Source: Circinella minor
Taxonomy: Eukaryota; Mucoromycota; Mucoromycetes; Mucorales; Lichtheimiaceae
Assembly (NCBI GenBank): GCA_016758965.1
Contig: JAEPRB010000322.1
Coordinates: 1 to 38,959, forward strand
Length of the DNA: 38,959 nt
Direction: 5' to 3'
The notes beneath the pieces are model-generated. The model did no database searches and was not told the origin of the DNA. It saw nothing but the letters and a program-made list of their open reading frames with translations. Positions 11,156 to 24,100 of this stretch are shown here, piece after piece. Each line of letters begins with the position of its first letter. Positions within the stretch are counted from its first letter, which is position 1. A program made the translations under genes and the position numbers.

Positions 11156-14100
11156 GGCAATATACTATCTAAAGAAGAAAAGATTGAAAAAAAAAATGAA
11201 TAAGAAAGAGAAAGAGAGAGACGTTGAAATAAAAGCAAAAAAAAAAAAAAAAGAATTAAAAGAAGGAAAAGTAAAGTTTATTTTGTGTTCCCATAACGAG
11301 AGTGGGAGATTCATGATACTTTTTTCTTTTTGGTTCCCCACTAATCCATCCAAAACTTGTTCATCAATTTTGGTGTTACACACACATAGCAATCTTATTA
11401 AAACTTATTGTTGTTATTCGCCGTCCATATAAAAAATAAGTTTGCTTTTTTTCTATCGATCGAGCAAACCCCAAAAACAAGCCCCCACTTGATCTTCTTA
11501 CTGTTTTATCATAAAATCAAAGAAATGGTATAGTTAAATTTATACCTTTCCATCAGAAAATAAGTAATGTTGTAAATGAAGAATAAATAGTTAAAAAAGT
11601 ACCACACTCTTGATTGTTAACTTTAAGATACTATGACCTAGTTAATAGTAGTTATATTATTAGCAATATTAGTGCATTTAACAACGTTTTTGTAATACGT
11701 CTTCTTTTGTGGGCCTGCCTCCTCCCCCCCCCCCAAAAAAAAAATTGTTGTCGCTTTACCATACAAGGAACTGAGTAAATCTGTAAAGTGAATTAGGTTA
11801 TCTCCACAATAGGCTGCATTCCATGTGTATAAGTTAGGTTTCATATTTATTTAGGATATCGTACCAACTTATGTGCTACTTGTAATAATGAAAGCACTGA
11901 CCAAGATAAATAAAACATATGACCTACCAAAAATAGTTGAACTGTGGTGTGACAAAGAAAAGCAACATATATAGCCATTATTTTTATGTTGACTCAATGA
12001 ACTTGTACATAGCCTTTCTTTTTTTATTCAAGAGTCAATGAGAATAAAAAAAAATATGGGTTTGTGTGCGTGTTAGATGTATTGACCTTCCCCCCCCCCA
12101 GACAACATAAAAAGACTGAATCGTTAAATTTTTCCAAGCTATTATTCATATAAGGTAAATGCGTAACTGCAACAATATGCACAATAAAAAAAAAGATTGT
12201 AACTCAACTATTTTTATTTAATTTTATTCTGATCGCATTTTTCATACGAGTGATGTAAAAATATTTTATTGGTACTGACAGCTTCTATAAAACGATTGAC
12301 TCCACGTTGAAATTTTTTCCCCTTGTTACGTATATTTTTAAGATATACATATTTAGTTGTTAATCCATAACAAATTTATAAAGAAAAATTTTACTTAGTT
12401 AAGTCGTATGAAAATTAAGAAAAAAAAAGATTATTTTTTGTGGTTGACATGATTATATTAAGACTACCACTACTACTGTATGCTACAAATGACATGTCTT
12501 ACTACCATTTACCTGCTCGCAATATTCGATATAACAATGAGTTTCTCTGATTTGAGATGAATTAAACGTGGAAATTGTATTTGATCTTTTAATGGCAATG
12601 GTTGAGTCAAAATATTGCTATATTGGGCGAACCACTTCTAGTGCTTGAATTTAAAAATTACTACGTATGCATACCATCCATGACCAGAAAGGATACATCA
12701 TTTAATTAAGAGCTCTTATTTGTCGTAGCAAATAATCACTTTTTCTGTTTTTTATTCGCGAGGAGTTTAATTAGTATTGTACATGGATAACACTTTTATC
12801 CGATCATTCTCTAGGAATACAGTTATAGCAACCAACTTCTACTGTTGTATTAATTGTAATTTTACAGTAATATATATTATATATATATAACAAGAGCAAG
12901 AGACAATACTAAAAAGAAGCACAAGAATAATGAAATATAAAATTATTATTGCTAATACAAATACTTGAAAACCGCGAATTTCAATACGTACGCATTAGAA
13001 ACTTTGTAAATGTCAACTGATAAAACAGCAAAAATTGTTCTTACTCAAGGATTACGCTTTTCGAAAATTAAACAAGTACGTATCGTGATTTTTTTTTATC
13101 TTCTGCTGGTCGCTTTTTTTAAAACTTTTCCTTTCCCTTCTTCAAATATATTTGTGATTTGTTATTTTAGTTATGTTGTATAACTTCACGTCACCAAAAA
13201 TCAAACAATGATTCGTGGGAAATATATCATTGATTATCATAGCCTAATGTATAATATGCTTTATTGATCACTCTGCATGATTTTTGAGTCAGTTATGGAA
13301 AAAAGAAAAAGACATCATTAGCATAATTAGCTCAACTTTCTAAAAGTGGTACTTTTTTTTATGCAAATGGAAAAAAAGAAAGATAAAATTAATAGTGACG
13401 TCCATTTTATTCCAATTTATAGTAAAATTATTGATATAAATTAAGCATGATATTTTTTATTCCAATACACTCTTGTTTTTATTTAAACTAATCTAGTACG
13501 TAATGGTTGTAAACGTAAATGTATTCATAATGGAGCTGTCATGGGTAAGATATAATTATGCATGAGTAGAACTCTCACTCATATATATATATATATAACA
13601 AGATCATACTACGTATTGAGTGCGGATGATGAATTTATATAGGAGATTTGATCATCATTGCGAGCATAATCATTATCATCATTATTCAAATGTGTAGATC
13701 ACGGCACCATACATTTATCAATCCAGACAACAAAGAAGGAATATTTTTTTTCTTGTTGTTATGAAAGAAAAAAACATCTCAGTGTGATTTAATACATTTG
13801 TGTAGGCTCCACCCTTGTGTTAGTATAGATAGTGCTATTACTTCATTATTTATTTTTCGAATATGTACGTAATATAAAGCTACTTATAATTTATATAATG
13901 TTGTCTTGTACCACCAAGTTGACAATAACAACAATAACAGACATTTAATACAGTGACCTACTTACGGAATAAAAAAAAACCTTCTGAGAGATCACTTGAG
14001 AATATTCTACAGAATAAGCAGATATCATTGTTAACCAATCGTACATTGTTATTTGTTTTGTCTATCACGATGATACAATAATTTTTTTTTTAAGTTTATA

Positions 14101-14597
14101 TCATGGCGAATCAATTTGACCATATTTTACCTTAACTTCGTGTTATCCTACTTCTAAATGCGGAAAGATAACATAGGTAAGAAGCCAACTCATGCATTAT
14201 TCATCCTCTTTTTTTTTTACATGCTTATGAAAAAAAAAAATAGAATGATGAAAACATTCATGCAATTTATTTGATACTTAATATAATTAACTGATATATC
14301 ATTATTATTATTATTTCCTTATATAATTATTGATATCGACAAAAAAATAAAAAGGAAAAAAAAAAAATCAGGCCGGTATGAACACGAGAACGACCACACC
14401 TTATGACCATGTGACGGAGCACACCATCATCATTCATCTTACCTTTTCTCTATCCTACTCTGCACTTTTTATATTTTATCGCTATAATTATAATAATAAT
14501 AAATACCCTCATAATTTTTCTATCATATATTACAGAGATAAAACTGTTTGCTTGGCTGCGAAATGTCGTATCTTCTTTGGCCATCGTCTCGATAATC
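11156..14597. other. Long AT-rich intergenic region
   Basis: This region holds the 5' flank of the hydrolase gene (purine-rich on + at 11166-11275), C-runs at 11724-11734 and 12091-12099, and scattered TACGTA palindromes. It ends in the 5' flank of the Yippee gene. Apart from the weak candidate at 13010-13233, I see no gene. Confidence 0.4.
13010..13233 (+). CDS. Candidate two-exon micro-gene, 42 residues (weak)
   Basis: An ATG opens MSTDKTAKIVLTQGLRFSKI and continues KQ to a GTACGT donor after 13075. A T-rich tract and a TTTTAG acceptor follow before 13171, then 20 more codons (LCCITSRHQKSNNDSWEIYH) to a TGA. The exon composition looks more coding-like than its surroundings, and the intron (95 nt) is normal for this window. 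Without splicing the frame still runs 58 codons. I do not recognise the protein, and chance is a serious alternative. Confidence 0.18.
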
Positions 14598-15215
14598 ATG
14601 ACGAATCGAAAACAACTACAAGAACATCAAGCCTATCTTACCAATGTTCATAATCGGGTCTATACTTGTGCCAATTGTCATTGTCACATTACAACCCATG
14701 CTGCCATCATGTCTAGAGCATTTCAAGGAAGGGTAACTTTATAATAAATTTTATTATCTATCTATCAATTTGTTATATCAGCTTGTCTATTTATTTTTTT
14801 CATACTCTCCTTTTTTTTTCTACTACTACTACTACTACTCTCTCTTTTTTCTCCTTCAATCCTTCCACTTCCTTTCTCGACATATTGACTAGCAACTAGA
14901 AGATTAAATCAATTCTTTTTTTGTTCTTTTTCTTTTTAAAAATAATAATAGCATGGTCCTGGTTATCTTGTTGGCAAAGTCGTAAATGTAACAGTAGGGG
15001 TAAAAGAAGAACGATTGTTAATGACAGGAGTTCATACTGTTGCAGATATATCCTGTATGGTATGTCGTGCAAAACTAGGATGGAAATATTTACGGGCGCG
15101 AGAGAAACCACAGAAATATAAAGAAGGAAGATATATTGTTGAAAAATCCAAATTATCTCGAGAAAACATTTGGAGTGACGATGACGATGATGGTTTTGAT
15201 AGGGATTGTTATTAA
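14598..15215 (+). CDS. Yippee-like zinc-binding protein
   Basis: Exons 14598-14732 and 14952-15215 give 399 nt and 132 residues. The zinc ligands are Cys24-x2-Cys27 and Cys80-x2-Cys83 with exactly 52 residues between the pairs, the canonical Yippee spacing. Diagnostic stretches are SRAFQGRHGPGYLVGKVVNV, EERLLMTGVHTVADISC and KLGWKYLRA..QKYKEGRYIVE. Yippee/Moh1 proteins are small conserved eukaryotic proteins. YPEL5 and yeast Moh1 associate with the GID/CTLH ubiquitin ligase, while other paralogues have roles in cell division. The C-terminus is an acidic Asp run (SDDDDDGFDRDCY), unlike most family members. The frame is open upstream of the ATG to an acceptor-like AG at about 14535, so an extra 5' exon cannot be ruled out. 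Confidence 0.92.
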
Positions 15216-15447
15216 TAACAATTGATGATAAAACATACCAATCTATTCATCCATCGAGCTATATAATTATAATAACCCCTCTTTTTATTCATACCTTTTT
15301 CTATTTCTCTCCCCGAATTCCAATCATTATTCACATTCATACAAGAGCCATAATCATCCTATTAAAATACTAGTATCACAATCATGCATATATTACGCAC
15401 ATGGAAATTTGATAAGTTTATAGTTTATTTGCTGCTATTGTTTATTC

Positions 15448-16343
15448 TTATTGTTGAGGTTTTAGCAATTGAGTGAACAGATCCGCACCAGTTGCCATGG
15501 TACCATCTAAAAACATAACAACCAAAGCACCCAATTTTTGTTATTTTATTTGATCCATTTGATTGTATATACACACACTCATCCTCTCTCTCTCTAATTC
15601 CCTTCATTTTTTTTTTCATAACGATATCAATAATGATAGTAAATAATAAACAACAAAAACAAATACTTACTCTTTTGTCCCCATACTGATGGTAATCCTC
15701 CTTTACTACCCCAAGCTTTCTCTTGACTCTCATACTTGATAGGCCGCGTGGATGCTTCAGCATTTGTATCATGGTATGCTGCCAACGTATCGGAAAATCC
15801 TAATTCAAGTAATTTATCAGTTCAAGAAGGGAGAAGAGAATCGAAAAATAAATGTATTTACTTACGTTGGTTTAGGAATTGTACAACTTCTGCACTATTA
15901 AATCCATTCACACCTACAGTATGTGGTGCTACGGGCGCAGGTACCGATGCAGGTACTATTGGGGGTGTACTCGATCGATTCGTAATATTCCCTTGGTTGC
16001 TGTTACTATTGGTATTGGTATTATTGTTACTAGTCTTGTTTCCAGGTCCTGTTTGTTGATACTCTTTTTGTTTGCCTAACAAAAACATATTTATAAAAGA
16101 AGAATTAAGCCCCATCTGTTACATTTTTACTTATTTCTTTTCTCTTCTTTCCCATCTTGACAAAAAGTCATTAATTTTACCATACCAGCAGAATTCTTTC
16201 GTTGTTGTTGTTTTATTGAATCGCGTCGATCGGATGGCTTCTGTTTATGACTATTTCCTATAAAATTCAATATCTTGTTAAGATGAACTGTTTTTTTTTT
16301 CTCGCCTTTAGCTACAACATTTATTTATATATTTACCTGGCAT
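15448..16343 (-). CDS. Unrecognised small five-exon protein (Q/N/P-rich with conserved-looking C-terminus)
   Basis: Exons in coding order are 16337-16343 (only 7 nt: ATG CCA G), 16186-16257, 15866-16075, 15671-15799 and 15448-15506. Together they give 477 nt and 158 residues. All junctions are GT...AG and every split codon closes. I do not recognise the family. Residues 4-75 are Lys/Gln/Asn-rich and probably disordered, followed by a Pro/Val/Ala stretch (TPPIVPASVPAPVAP). The second half looks structured or motif-like: FNSAEVVQFLNQRDFSDTLA (about 85-104) and EKAWGSKGGLPSVWGQ (about 123-138). No signal peptide or membrane segment is visible. It is convergent with the Yippee gene, with 232 bp between the stops. 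The exon model is supported mainly by frame closure over five exons. Confidence 0.72.
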
Positions 16344-19300
16344 TGTTCTCTAAAATGAATAAGTTTTTTTTAAGGATGCATAAAAAAAGTGCGCTGTCTT
16401 TAGGGTGTCTAGGATTTATTTTGGCTCGCAGCAACTTCTCAACAAACTTGTCACACCTGAGATTTTTTTTTTTTTTTTGGCTTCTCCTTAACAGACAAGC
16501 CAACATGTAAGAGCTTGTGAAACCCATTTAGTTTTTTTTTTTCATTGTTATACCAACTATAGTAAATAGGCGCATAAATGTCAAAAAAGTTACTTGTGTC
16601 ATTAAGTTAGGAAGTTTCCCAGATGGTGGTAATACGAGCCACCATGCAATAATTACAAAGTGAGAAATAGCATTATTATTTTTTCTTGTTTATATACGTC
16701 TAAATATGTAGTAACAACAATACTAGTTACGTATGAGGAAGATATATAGTTTTTGATTATTTTATAAGAATTAAATAGAACGAATTCATCACTCATTATT
16801 GACTTCGTTAAAATAAGAATATGATAAAAAGTACTACTGATGGATAAGAGAGTGTGGTTGTCGGGTAGTTCTCAAATATAAGACAACTATAAATTTTGTG
16901 TGGTACGTAGGATTGTAATGTTTCACGTTTTTTTGTGCATTTTTGTCTTCTTATTATTCAATGCCCCAGATATCAATGACTTTATTACTGTTACCAACCC
17001 TTTCAACTTTCTATAAGATAGTTTAATCAACCACACCTTAAGTATTCAAGAAAGAAATAAAAATGAAAATGAAAACTCTTTGTAATAAGTAAAAAATACA
17101 TAAAACAATAACAATTTTTTTCTATCTATAATAGTAGCGACATATCTACCGTGCCTTAATAGTCATTTTAGTTAGTATATGACATGCACAGCCGTGAAAA
17201 GTGACATTACTACCAGTGACACGTGTTTCAATATGAGAGTATATTGAACTTGGTGCATTAAGACAGGGTAAAAATCCGAACATAATGTTGTACTTAATAT
17301 TAAGAATTTAAAAAAGAAAATGGAGAAAAACTTATAAAAAATATCGTATTATACGCCATCAAATCAATGGCGAGGTAAAAGGTGTATTATCTTGGTACGG
17401 TTAAACTCGAGAAGACGATACCTCACATCAAAGTAGTATTTTTTCAAGAGGCTTGAAACATCAGCAACATCAGGAGTCTCATGCTGATACGTAACGATTT
17501 TACTACATATTAAAGATGCTGCCGATGACGCTGAGTATAATAGTTATACTAAACGCTCCATTCAATTTTTATATGAAATTTAGACAATCATCATTTAATA
17601 AAAAGATTAAATAGTAGTTATATGCTTAAAAAATTTACTTTCTATATAACATAATATATGTGTTGTATTTTTTACATAATATATATACGATGATATGATA
17701 CAGCAACAACTTCAAATTTTATCATTTCATGATAACACAAAAAAAAAAAAAAAAAAAAAAAAACTTGAAACTACGTAGCAAAGATCGTACACACACGTAG
17801 TGCATTGGTACAAAAAAAGTGTAACCACTACATTAAAATTCTTTAGCAGGATTCATTAGTTATAGAGTTGATAAATTTAGTGAAATGGTGTTAAGTCCTT
17901 TAAATCTTTTCTTCCAAATCAATGATAAATATGCTTAGTGACAAAATGGCAGTGCTACGAGAATCGGATAATGGGAATCCAAGAGGTGTACGACCACATG
18001 GTAAAATGTGTTTTTGAAATGTTTTGAACACCCTGATCAAATAAAATGATACACAGTATATTGTAAAACAAATTATCATAATGGCTTAAATATATATTTT
18101 CCTCAAAAATATGATTTTAAGAGGAATTTTTGTTTTCCAACAAGTAATAACTTTGTAAGAAGTTACGTAATAGAAGAAACTTTTAATATATTTGGGAAAA
18201 ATTGAAGGAAAAAAAAAGAAATTATAGTAAGATCGACTGACCACATTCTTTGAGAGATGATTTGTTGAAAAGTTCATTGCCATCGTTACACAAATAGTAT
18301 GTTTGGGTTTTTTTTTTCCATATGGATTATGATCAGTATATGCAATTTTATTATAAATAATGAGTAAATTAAAAAATCTTATGTGTATATATACAGCAAT
18401 ATATTTATTTAGTTATTATTTTTCTGTATCCCTTTTGTTTTTCTCAATCAAACCTGGGTCCCGGTGAAGAGAAAGGGGGGGGTGCTTTAACGGAAGTGAT
18501 TTCCGAAGCACATTCCTTTATTGTTTATCTAACAACTTATATCTAGTTTTAGAAATTGACGACAAAAACTCTCATCAAACAAGTGTATGGTATGCTTAAA
18601 TCCCCTCCCAAAAAAAAAGTATACTGTTGTCTTCTCGTTGTTAAAATGAAATTAATAATAATGATTAAAGAAAAAAGACCACGTTCATAAATATGCTTTC
18701 TATAAATGTTTATATAAAAAAAAAAGAAAGTGTTCATTTGATTAAAGGAGGAAATTAAGACAAGGAGATTGAGGTTGTGTGTGTGAAAAAAAAAATGAAC
18801 AAAATAGGTGGAAAAAAAAAAGAAAAAGAAGAGGTGACAATAGCGTGAATTATAACTTTGCAAAATAATAAAATTGTTAAGAAAAAAAAATCAAAATGAA
18901 AAAAATAATAATAAAGAAATAAAAGAGAGAATAAAAAGTTAATACTAATATGATCATCACAAACAAAACGCGGCAATTATATAATTAATTGTTGAGTTTG
19001 CTTTGTTAATTTGTGTGTGTGTGTGTGATTGTTTGTTGTTGTTGGACATGGGAAGACGAGATAAGAAAAAGAAAATAATTGTATAATTGTTCGTGAGTGT
19101 GAAAAGTGAAAAATAAGAAAGACTAATATAGTTGTGTTGCGATGAGGGAAAGAGAGGGAGAGGGAGAGAGAAAGAGGAATTGTTAGAGAACTGAAAGAAA
19201 TATGAATTTGTTTTGTATAGTAAAAAAAAATGCTCTTCTAATCCAGGGAATAATAATATTAATAAGCCCTATAAACCAAATTATGTTGAGAAAACTCTTT

Positions 19301-19357
19301 TGCTTGGGAGATTTGCTTGTTAAATTGAGAGAGAAGGAGAAGTGTGTGAATTTGTCA
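16344..19357. other. AT-rich intergenic region
   Basis: I see no supported gene. Contents include T-rich sequence near 16440-16550, a 25-nt poly-A run at 17739-17763, a small hairpin near 17460-17490, a G-run at 18475-18482, a GT microsatellite at 19012-19027 and GA-rich sequence at 19147-19177. The last stretch is probably the 3' flank of the kinase gene. Short frames are low complexity. Confidence 0.4.
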
Positions 19358-19425
19358 TCACTGACATAAACCACATGTTAATTTTGCCAAAAGACTCTGT
19401 TTCTTTTGTTGACGTATTGGCTGTT

Positions 19426-19456
<31 letters not shown>

Positions 19457-21133
19457 GCTATGACGTTGCTGCTGTTGTGAAATATGTTGCTGCTGTTGAT
19501 CTGGAATAGGTTGATCTCTTGCTGTCGTTTGTGCTTCGACATGCTTACCCGAGGTCAACTGGCGTTGATTATCTGCAATAACTTTCTTGGCAGGTGCAGG
19601 CAATCCTTGACGAGCAGCTTGGCGTTTCGAGAGAGTTTCCCAACCTTTACCATTATTGAGTAACATCCAATCATAAACACCATCTTCTACTTCGCCGGAA
19701 TTCTTGATGACCTTTGTAAATAATTCTCGTAGAAAATCATAATCGGGGGACTCTTCGAAACCAAGTTTACGGACATATTGAAGATAGATACCAAATTCCT
19801 CGGGGAATCCGTCACAAAGATCCTTGACAGCGGTACTTTGTTTCTTTTCTCCAATCTTTTCATATTTCTGTTTATTTGTAGCAGCCTTCAGTCCTTGCCA
19901 TGGCAACGAGCCACGTAAAAAGTACATGAACACATGGCCAAGTGCTTCAAGATCATCACGACGAGATTGTTCTAAAAAAAGAACAAATTAGCACATCAAA
20001 TTATATATATATATATATAGATAAATTTAATTCAAAAAAAAATTAAATAACAATAGTTACCTCGACCCAAATGAGTATTGATACTCATGTAACGTGCGGT
20101 ACCAGAAAGACTCTTGCGTTCACGATAAGGAATATGTTGCTTTGTTTTTGGATCGCGATACAATTTTGCCATACCAAAATCAACAATGAAGATATGGTTA
20201 GCCATTTTGGTACCAGGCTTTCCAATTAAAAAGTTATCAGGTTTGATATCTCGGTATATCAAATTCTTTTCATGGATGGTCTGCACGCGATTAAGCTGAT
20301 TATAAAGAAATTAGGAGAAGAAAAAGAAGGAATAATAATAATAAGATAATAAAAATGTTAAAATAGGACATCAAGAAGAATAATTAGCATGAATTTGTAT
20401 ATAACTACAAGTCCTCTTTCTCTCCTTTCAATTCAATTCAATTCAATTGAATTCATTTTTAATTACCATTTGTTTTGCAAGCATAGCAACAGTTTTTGTC
20501 GAGAAACGGCGTCCACAAATATCAAACATATCTTCCAAACTAGGACCCAATAAATCAATTACAAGGATATTATGAAGACCTTCTTGACCAAAATAATAAG
20601 CTGTGGGTATACCGGCTATAAATAAAATAATAACTCGATTAATAAACTATTTTTCCAATTGAAAAATTAGGATGATAAACAATTATACTTACTTGAACCT
20701 GCCATGATTTTGTATGTTCTATATTCATCACGTAATTGAGGTGCATCACTTTTCCTTGGTTCAAACTTGATAGCCACGGGTTGATTATTGAGTAAATTCG
20801 TGCCTTTTAAGATATATTATATAATTGTAACCATATACAAAAAAGAATAGAAAAGAAAAAAAGCTGCTTGTGTTACTGCGACTATAAAAGTCAAAACAAT
20901 ATTGAAATGACTAGTACCTATAGTTATATAAGAGAAAAGGGATCGAGACAGAGAAGGAGAAAGAGAGAGAGAGAGAGGAGAGAAAGGAAAGAGAAGAAGA
21001 ATAACTCACCTTCATAGATAATACCGAAACTACCTTCACCAATCTTTTTACCGACTCGATAATGTACACCAACAACATTATGTGAAGAAAATGGATTAGC
21101 TGCTGCAGAAGAATGAGAATGGTTTCCGGTCAT
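19358..21133 (-). CDS. Casein kinase 1 (CK1 family Ser/Thr kinase)
   Basis: Exons in coding order are 21010-21133, 20693-20803, 20467-20615, 20061-20295 and 19358-19971, giving 1233 nt and 410 residues. The kinase domain spans about 25-300. It has the glycine loop GEGSFG (32-37), Lys54 in [14 protein letters not shown] (142-149, Asp144 base), DFG (167-169), and the CK1 hallmark [21 protein letters not shown] in place of an APE motif. The C-terminal region is a long Gln tract with His/Ser interruptions, then [16 protein letters not shown]. Family knowledge: plasma-membrane CK1s (yeast Yck1/2, Yck3, animal gamma) are anchored by C-terminal palmitoylated cysteines, whereas Hrr25/delta forms are soluble. 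The two Cys in LTCGLCQ make membrane anchoring plausible (inference). The 5' leader is strongly pyrimidine-rich on the coding strand. Confidence 0.94.
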
Positions 21134-24100
21134 GTTTTCTTAAGAGAAAAAAAAAAGATAATATTAATTAGGGTTGTTGTTGGTTGATGTTTATAAATGT
21201 CGTCGGAGAGTGAGAAAGTGAGAGGACGAGGTAAAATGAAGTTTGTTATGTAGCAGTAGTAATAATAATAATAATAATAGTAATAATAAAGAGGTGCTAA
21301 TTACAATAAGAAATGAATTAGATGAGAAAAAAAAAGTTGGGTTTTTTTTCCCAAAAGAAGTGAGGAAAAAAAAAAAAAAAGAGAGAGAGAGAGAGAGGTG
21401 TTAGTTTACCGGAGGTAGAAAAATATATTTCAACCAAAGAAGATGATAATAATATATATATATATATTTCTAAGTGTAATAGTGTGTTGTGCGGGAAAAC
21501 TCGTGGCTGAGACCCTCGATAGGGAGAATGAAAGATCAACAAGAAATAAATAAATGAAAAAAGAAAATGATGAATCAACTTACAACACAATAAATGAAGT
21601 TGTTGTTCTTTGTTTTATAAATATAAAAAAACAGAGTGCAAGAAAAAAGAAGTATACAGTAAAAGAAAAAAAAATATAGAGAAACAATAGTAAATAGTAA
21701 TAACGAGTTTAATAACCCGCTACATACTTATTTTATAAGGGAAAAAAAAGGAAGGGGAACGGAAGGAGGTATATAATAGAAATGTATTATATGTTATACG
21801 AGAAGGTGAGGGGTTTTTTTTATCCATGATATCAAAGAATTGTAATCAAAAAAAAAAAATAAGTTTTACCAAATTCAATAATTACCTTAAAAATGGAGGG
21901 GGTTATTATTATTCTTATTATTGTTGTTCGTTGTTGATAATAATTGATTGAAACTGATTATTGTTATAATAAGTATAATGATGACTGAAACAAAAAAAAA
22001 ACGTTTATTATAATATATATATATATATATTATAGTACCTTTGAAAAAGCGCGTGGATGAAGTATTTTTAAAGGAGTTTTTTTTTAGTAGAGGAGGAGGA
22101 GAAGAAGAAGAAGAGGAAGAAGAAATGGGTATGATTCGATAAGAAAGGGAGGGAGTAGGGTGTATAGGTGTGATAATATGTTAAGGAGCGTATATAATCA
22201 AAAGAGTAAAAAAGATGTTGGAAACAGAAAGGAAAAAAAAAAGATGTTATTGCTTTGGTGCCTTGCACTTTGATAGTTTCCGTTCGTTTGTGCTGCGTTT
22301 TTTATTCTTGTGTAATCTTTGTTTCGTAACATCCCAAATTCGCGGGGAACTTTTTTTTTTTTTTGTTTACGCTTCAGAATATATTTCAAAAAAAAAAAAA
22401 AAGTCCGCAAATCAATTAACTCTTCTCCTCGTTCAAAAAGAATATACTTTCCTTTCTGTTGTATCTTTATTTTTTTGCCGGGAATCCTTCCGTATTCTTT
22501 TAATATTTTTTTTGCTGACTTTAATGGGTTAATTGGGAATGACAAAGTTATCAGCCGATGGAAATGCCGATAATTATTGTTGTTATACCATGCTGTTTCT
22601 TTTGCTTTAAAAAAATTGAAGTCATTTCTGTATCACCTTTTACGCATAGTATTACACGTGTATTTGTATCTCATAGAAACTTTGGGCCTAGCCAACCAGG
22701 TTACTTGTGGCTAGATATCAATATTATAATTATGGTAATAAGTTAACGGGTCCTCTTTTCTCGCTCTTTTTTTTCACACAAATATTTACTTCTTTCTCCA
22801 TTTAAAAAATAAGCTTTTTTTTTGTTCTTTTATTCTTTCGAGAGAGAAAATAAATAAAGGAAAGCAATCAGGGAATATTTGGTAGATAATATAGGCCATC
22901 TGCCAAGATTTTATATATATATATTTGGATCGGATATTAAAGATGATCAGCGAAACAAGAATGATTTGCGGACGATAATAATTAACATGTAAAATAGATT
23001 AATATATCCTATTAAACTTGGAACTGAGTTTATTTTTTATGAGTTGAACAAATGAATAATTATCTGATTGTTTAAAAAAATTATGCCAAATACACATTAT
23101 AACGATTATTGAGTTTACTATTTAATCACCTTTATTAACTCATTGTTTAGTTTATGATATAGTAAAAAAAAGAAAACATATTCTTGACAACATGGTAGCA
23201 AAAGTAGGACATAAAATATGAATGTTAGTGTAAACCTAAATCATATTAAAGATTATATATTTATATTAACATGCTTTTTTTATACTATGTTTGCGGGATT
23301 ATTATACAAATATGTCAACCACACATTCTCGTGGTCGCTTTGTCTGTTTTATCGTTTTTTTTTTAACTAGCAACTTATTCTGGTGTGACAGAATATTAAT
23401 AGCAATTATTTTCGTGTGTAATGAAAAGTTTTTTTTTTTAGGTTTTGAATTGAAATACGTACAAATAAAGATGATGTTGATTAGGAACAGCTTTCTATCA
23501 TCTACCTTCTTTTCGTGTATATATATTTTAATTTATTTTGAGAACCAGGAGGATGTATTTTTTTTCATGCTGAGTAGATATTTAAATGTGTTTAGCACAC
23601 AAGGTACTATACGATAAAATGTGAAATTCGGGTAACAAACTGGGTAAGCAATAATGATAATCAGCAATAAAGGTACCGTTAGTAACTAATGTTTTTTATA
23701 TCCATTTTTTGACATTTAATTTTTTTGTTATGCTCCTTTAGCACACCATCATTTTTATATTGTACGGTGGATAATACTAACTTAAAACTAAAATATATAT
23801 AATTAGTTAATACATTCTTTTGAGAGTCGATCATAATAGCAACTTCCCATTGTAGAAAAAAAAAGAATTCTACATACCAAAATGTAACTCGATTTTTCTT
23901 CTGGTCGCAACTAGGTGATAAATATATGTACTCGGTGTAGATCACCGGTCATCACAAAGAAGATTGATAAAGCATTTCTCTCTTCAAAGGTGCTAGTCTT
24001 TCTGATCTTTCTAAATATTAGCAAAAAGGATGTTCAAGGGTTAGAAGTTCTAAAAAGCAAGCCTCTTTAGAATAAGTTTATTTTTTTTGTTTACAACGCT

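Noticed and set aside
13494..13550. Cys/Lys-rich peptide RNGCKRKCIHNGAVM as an extra exon of the 13010 candidate
   Set aside because: With a standard GT...AG junction the reading phase does not connect to the first exon.
17946..18017. 23-codon ATG frame with unusually exon-like composition
   Set aside because: It is too short, with no upstream exon or homology visible by eye.
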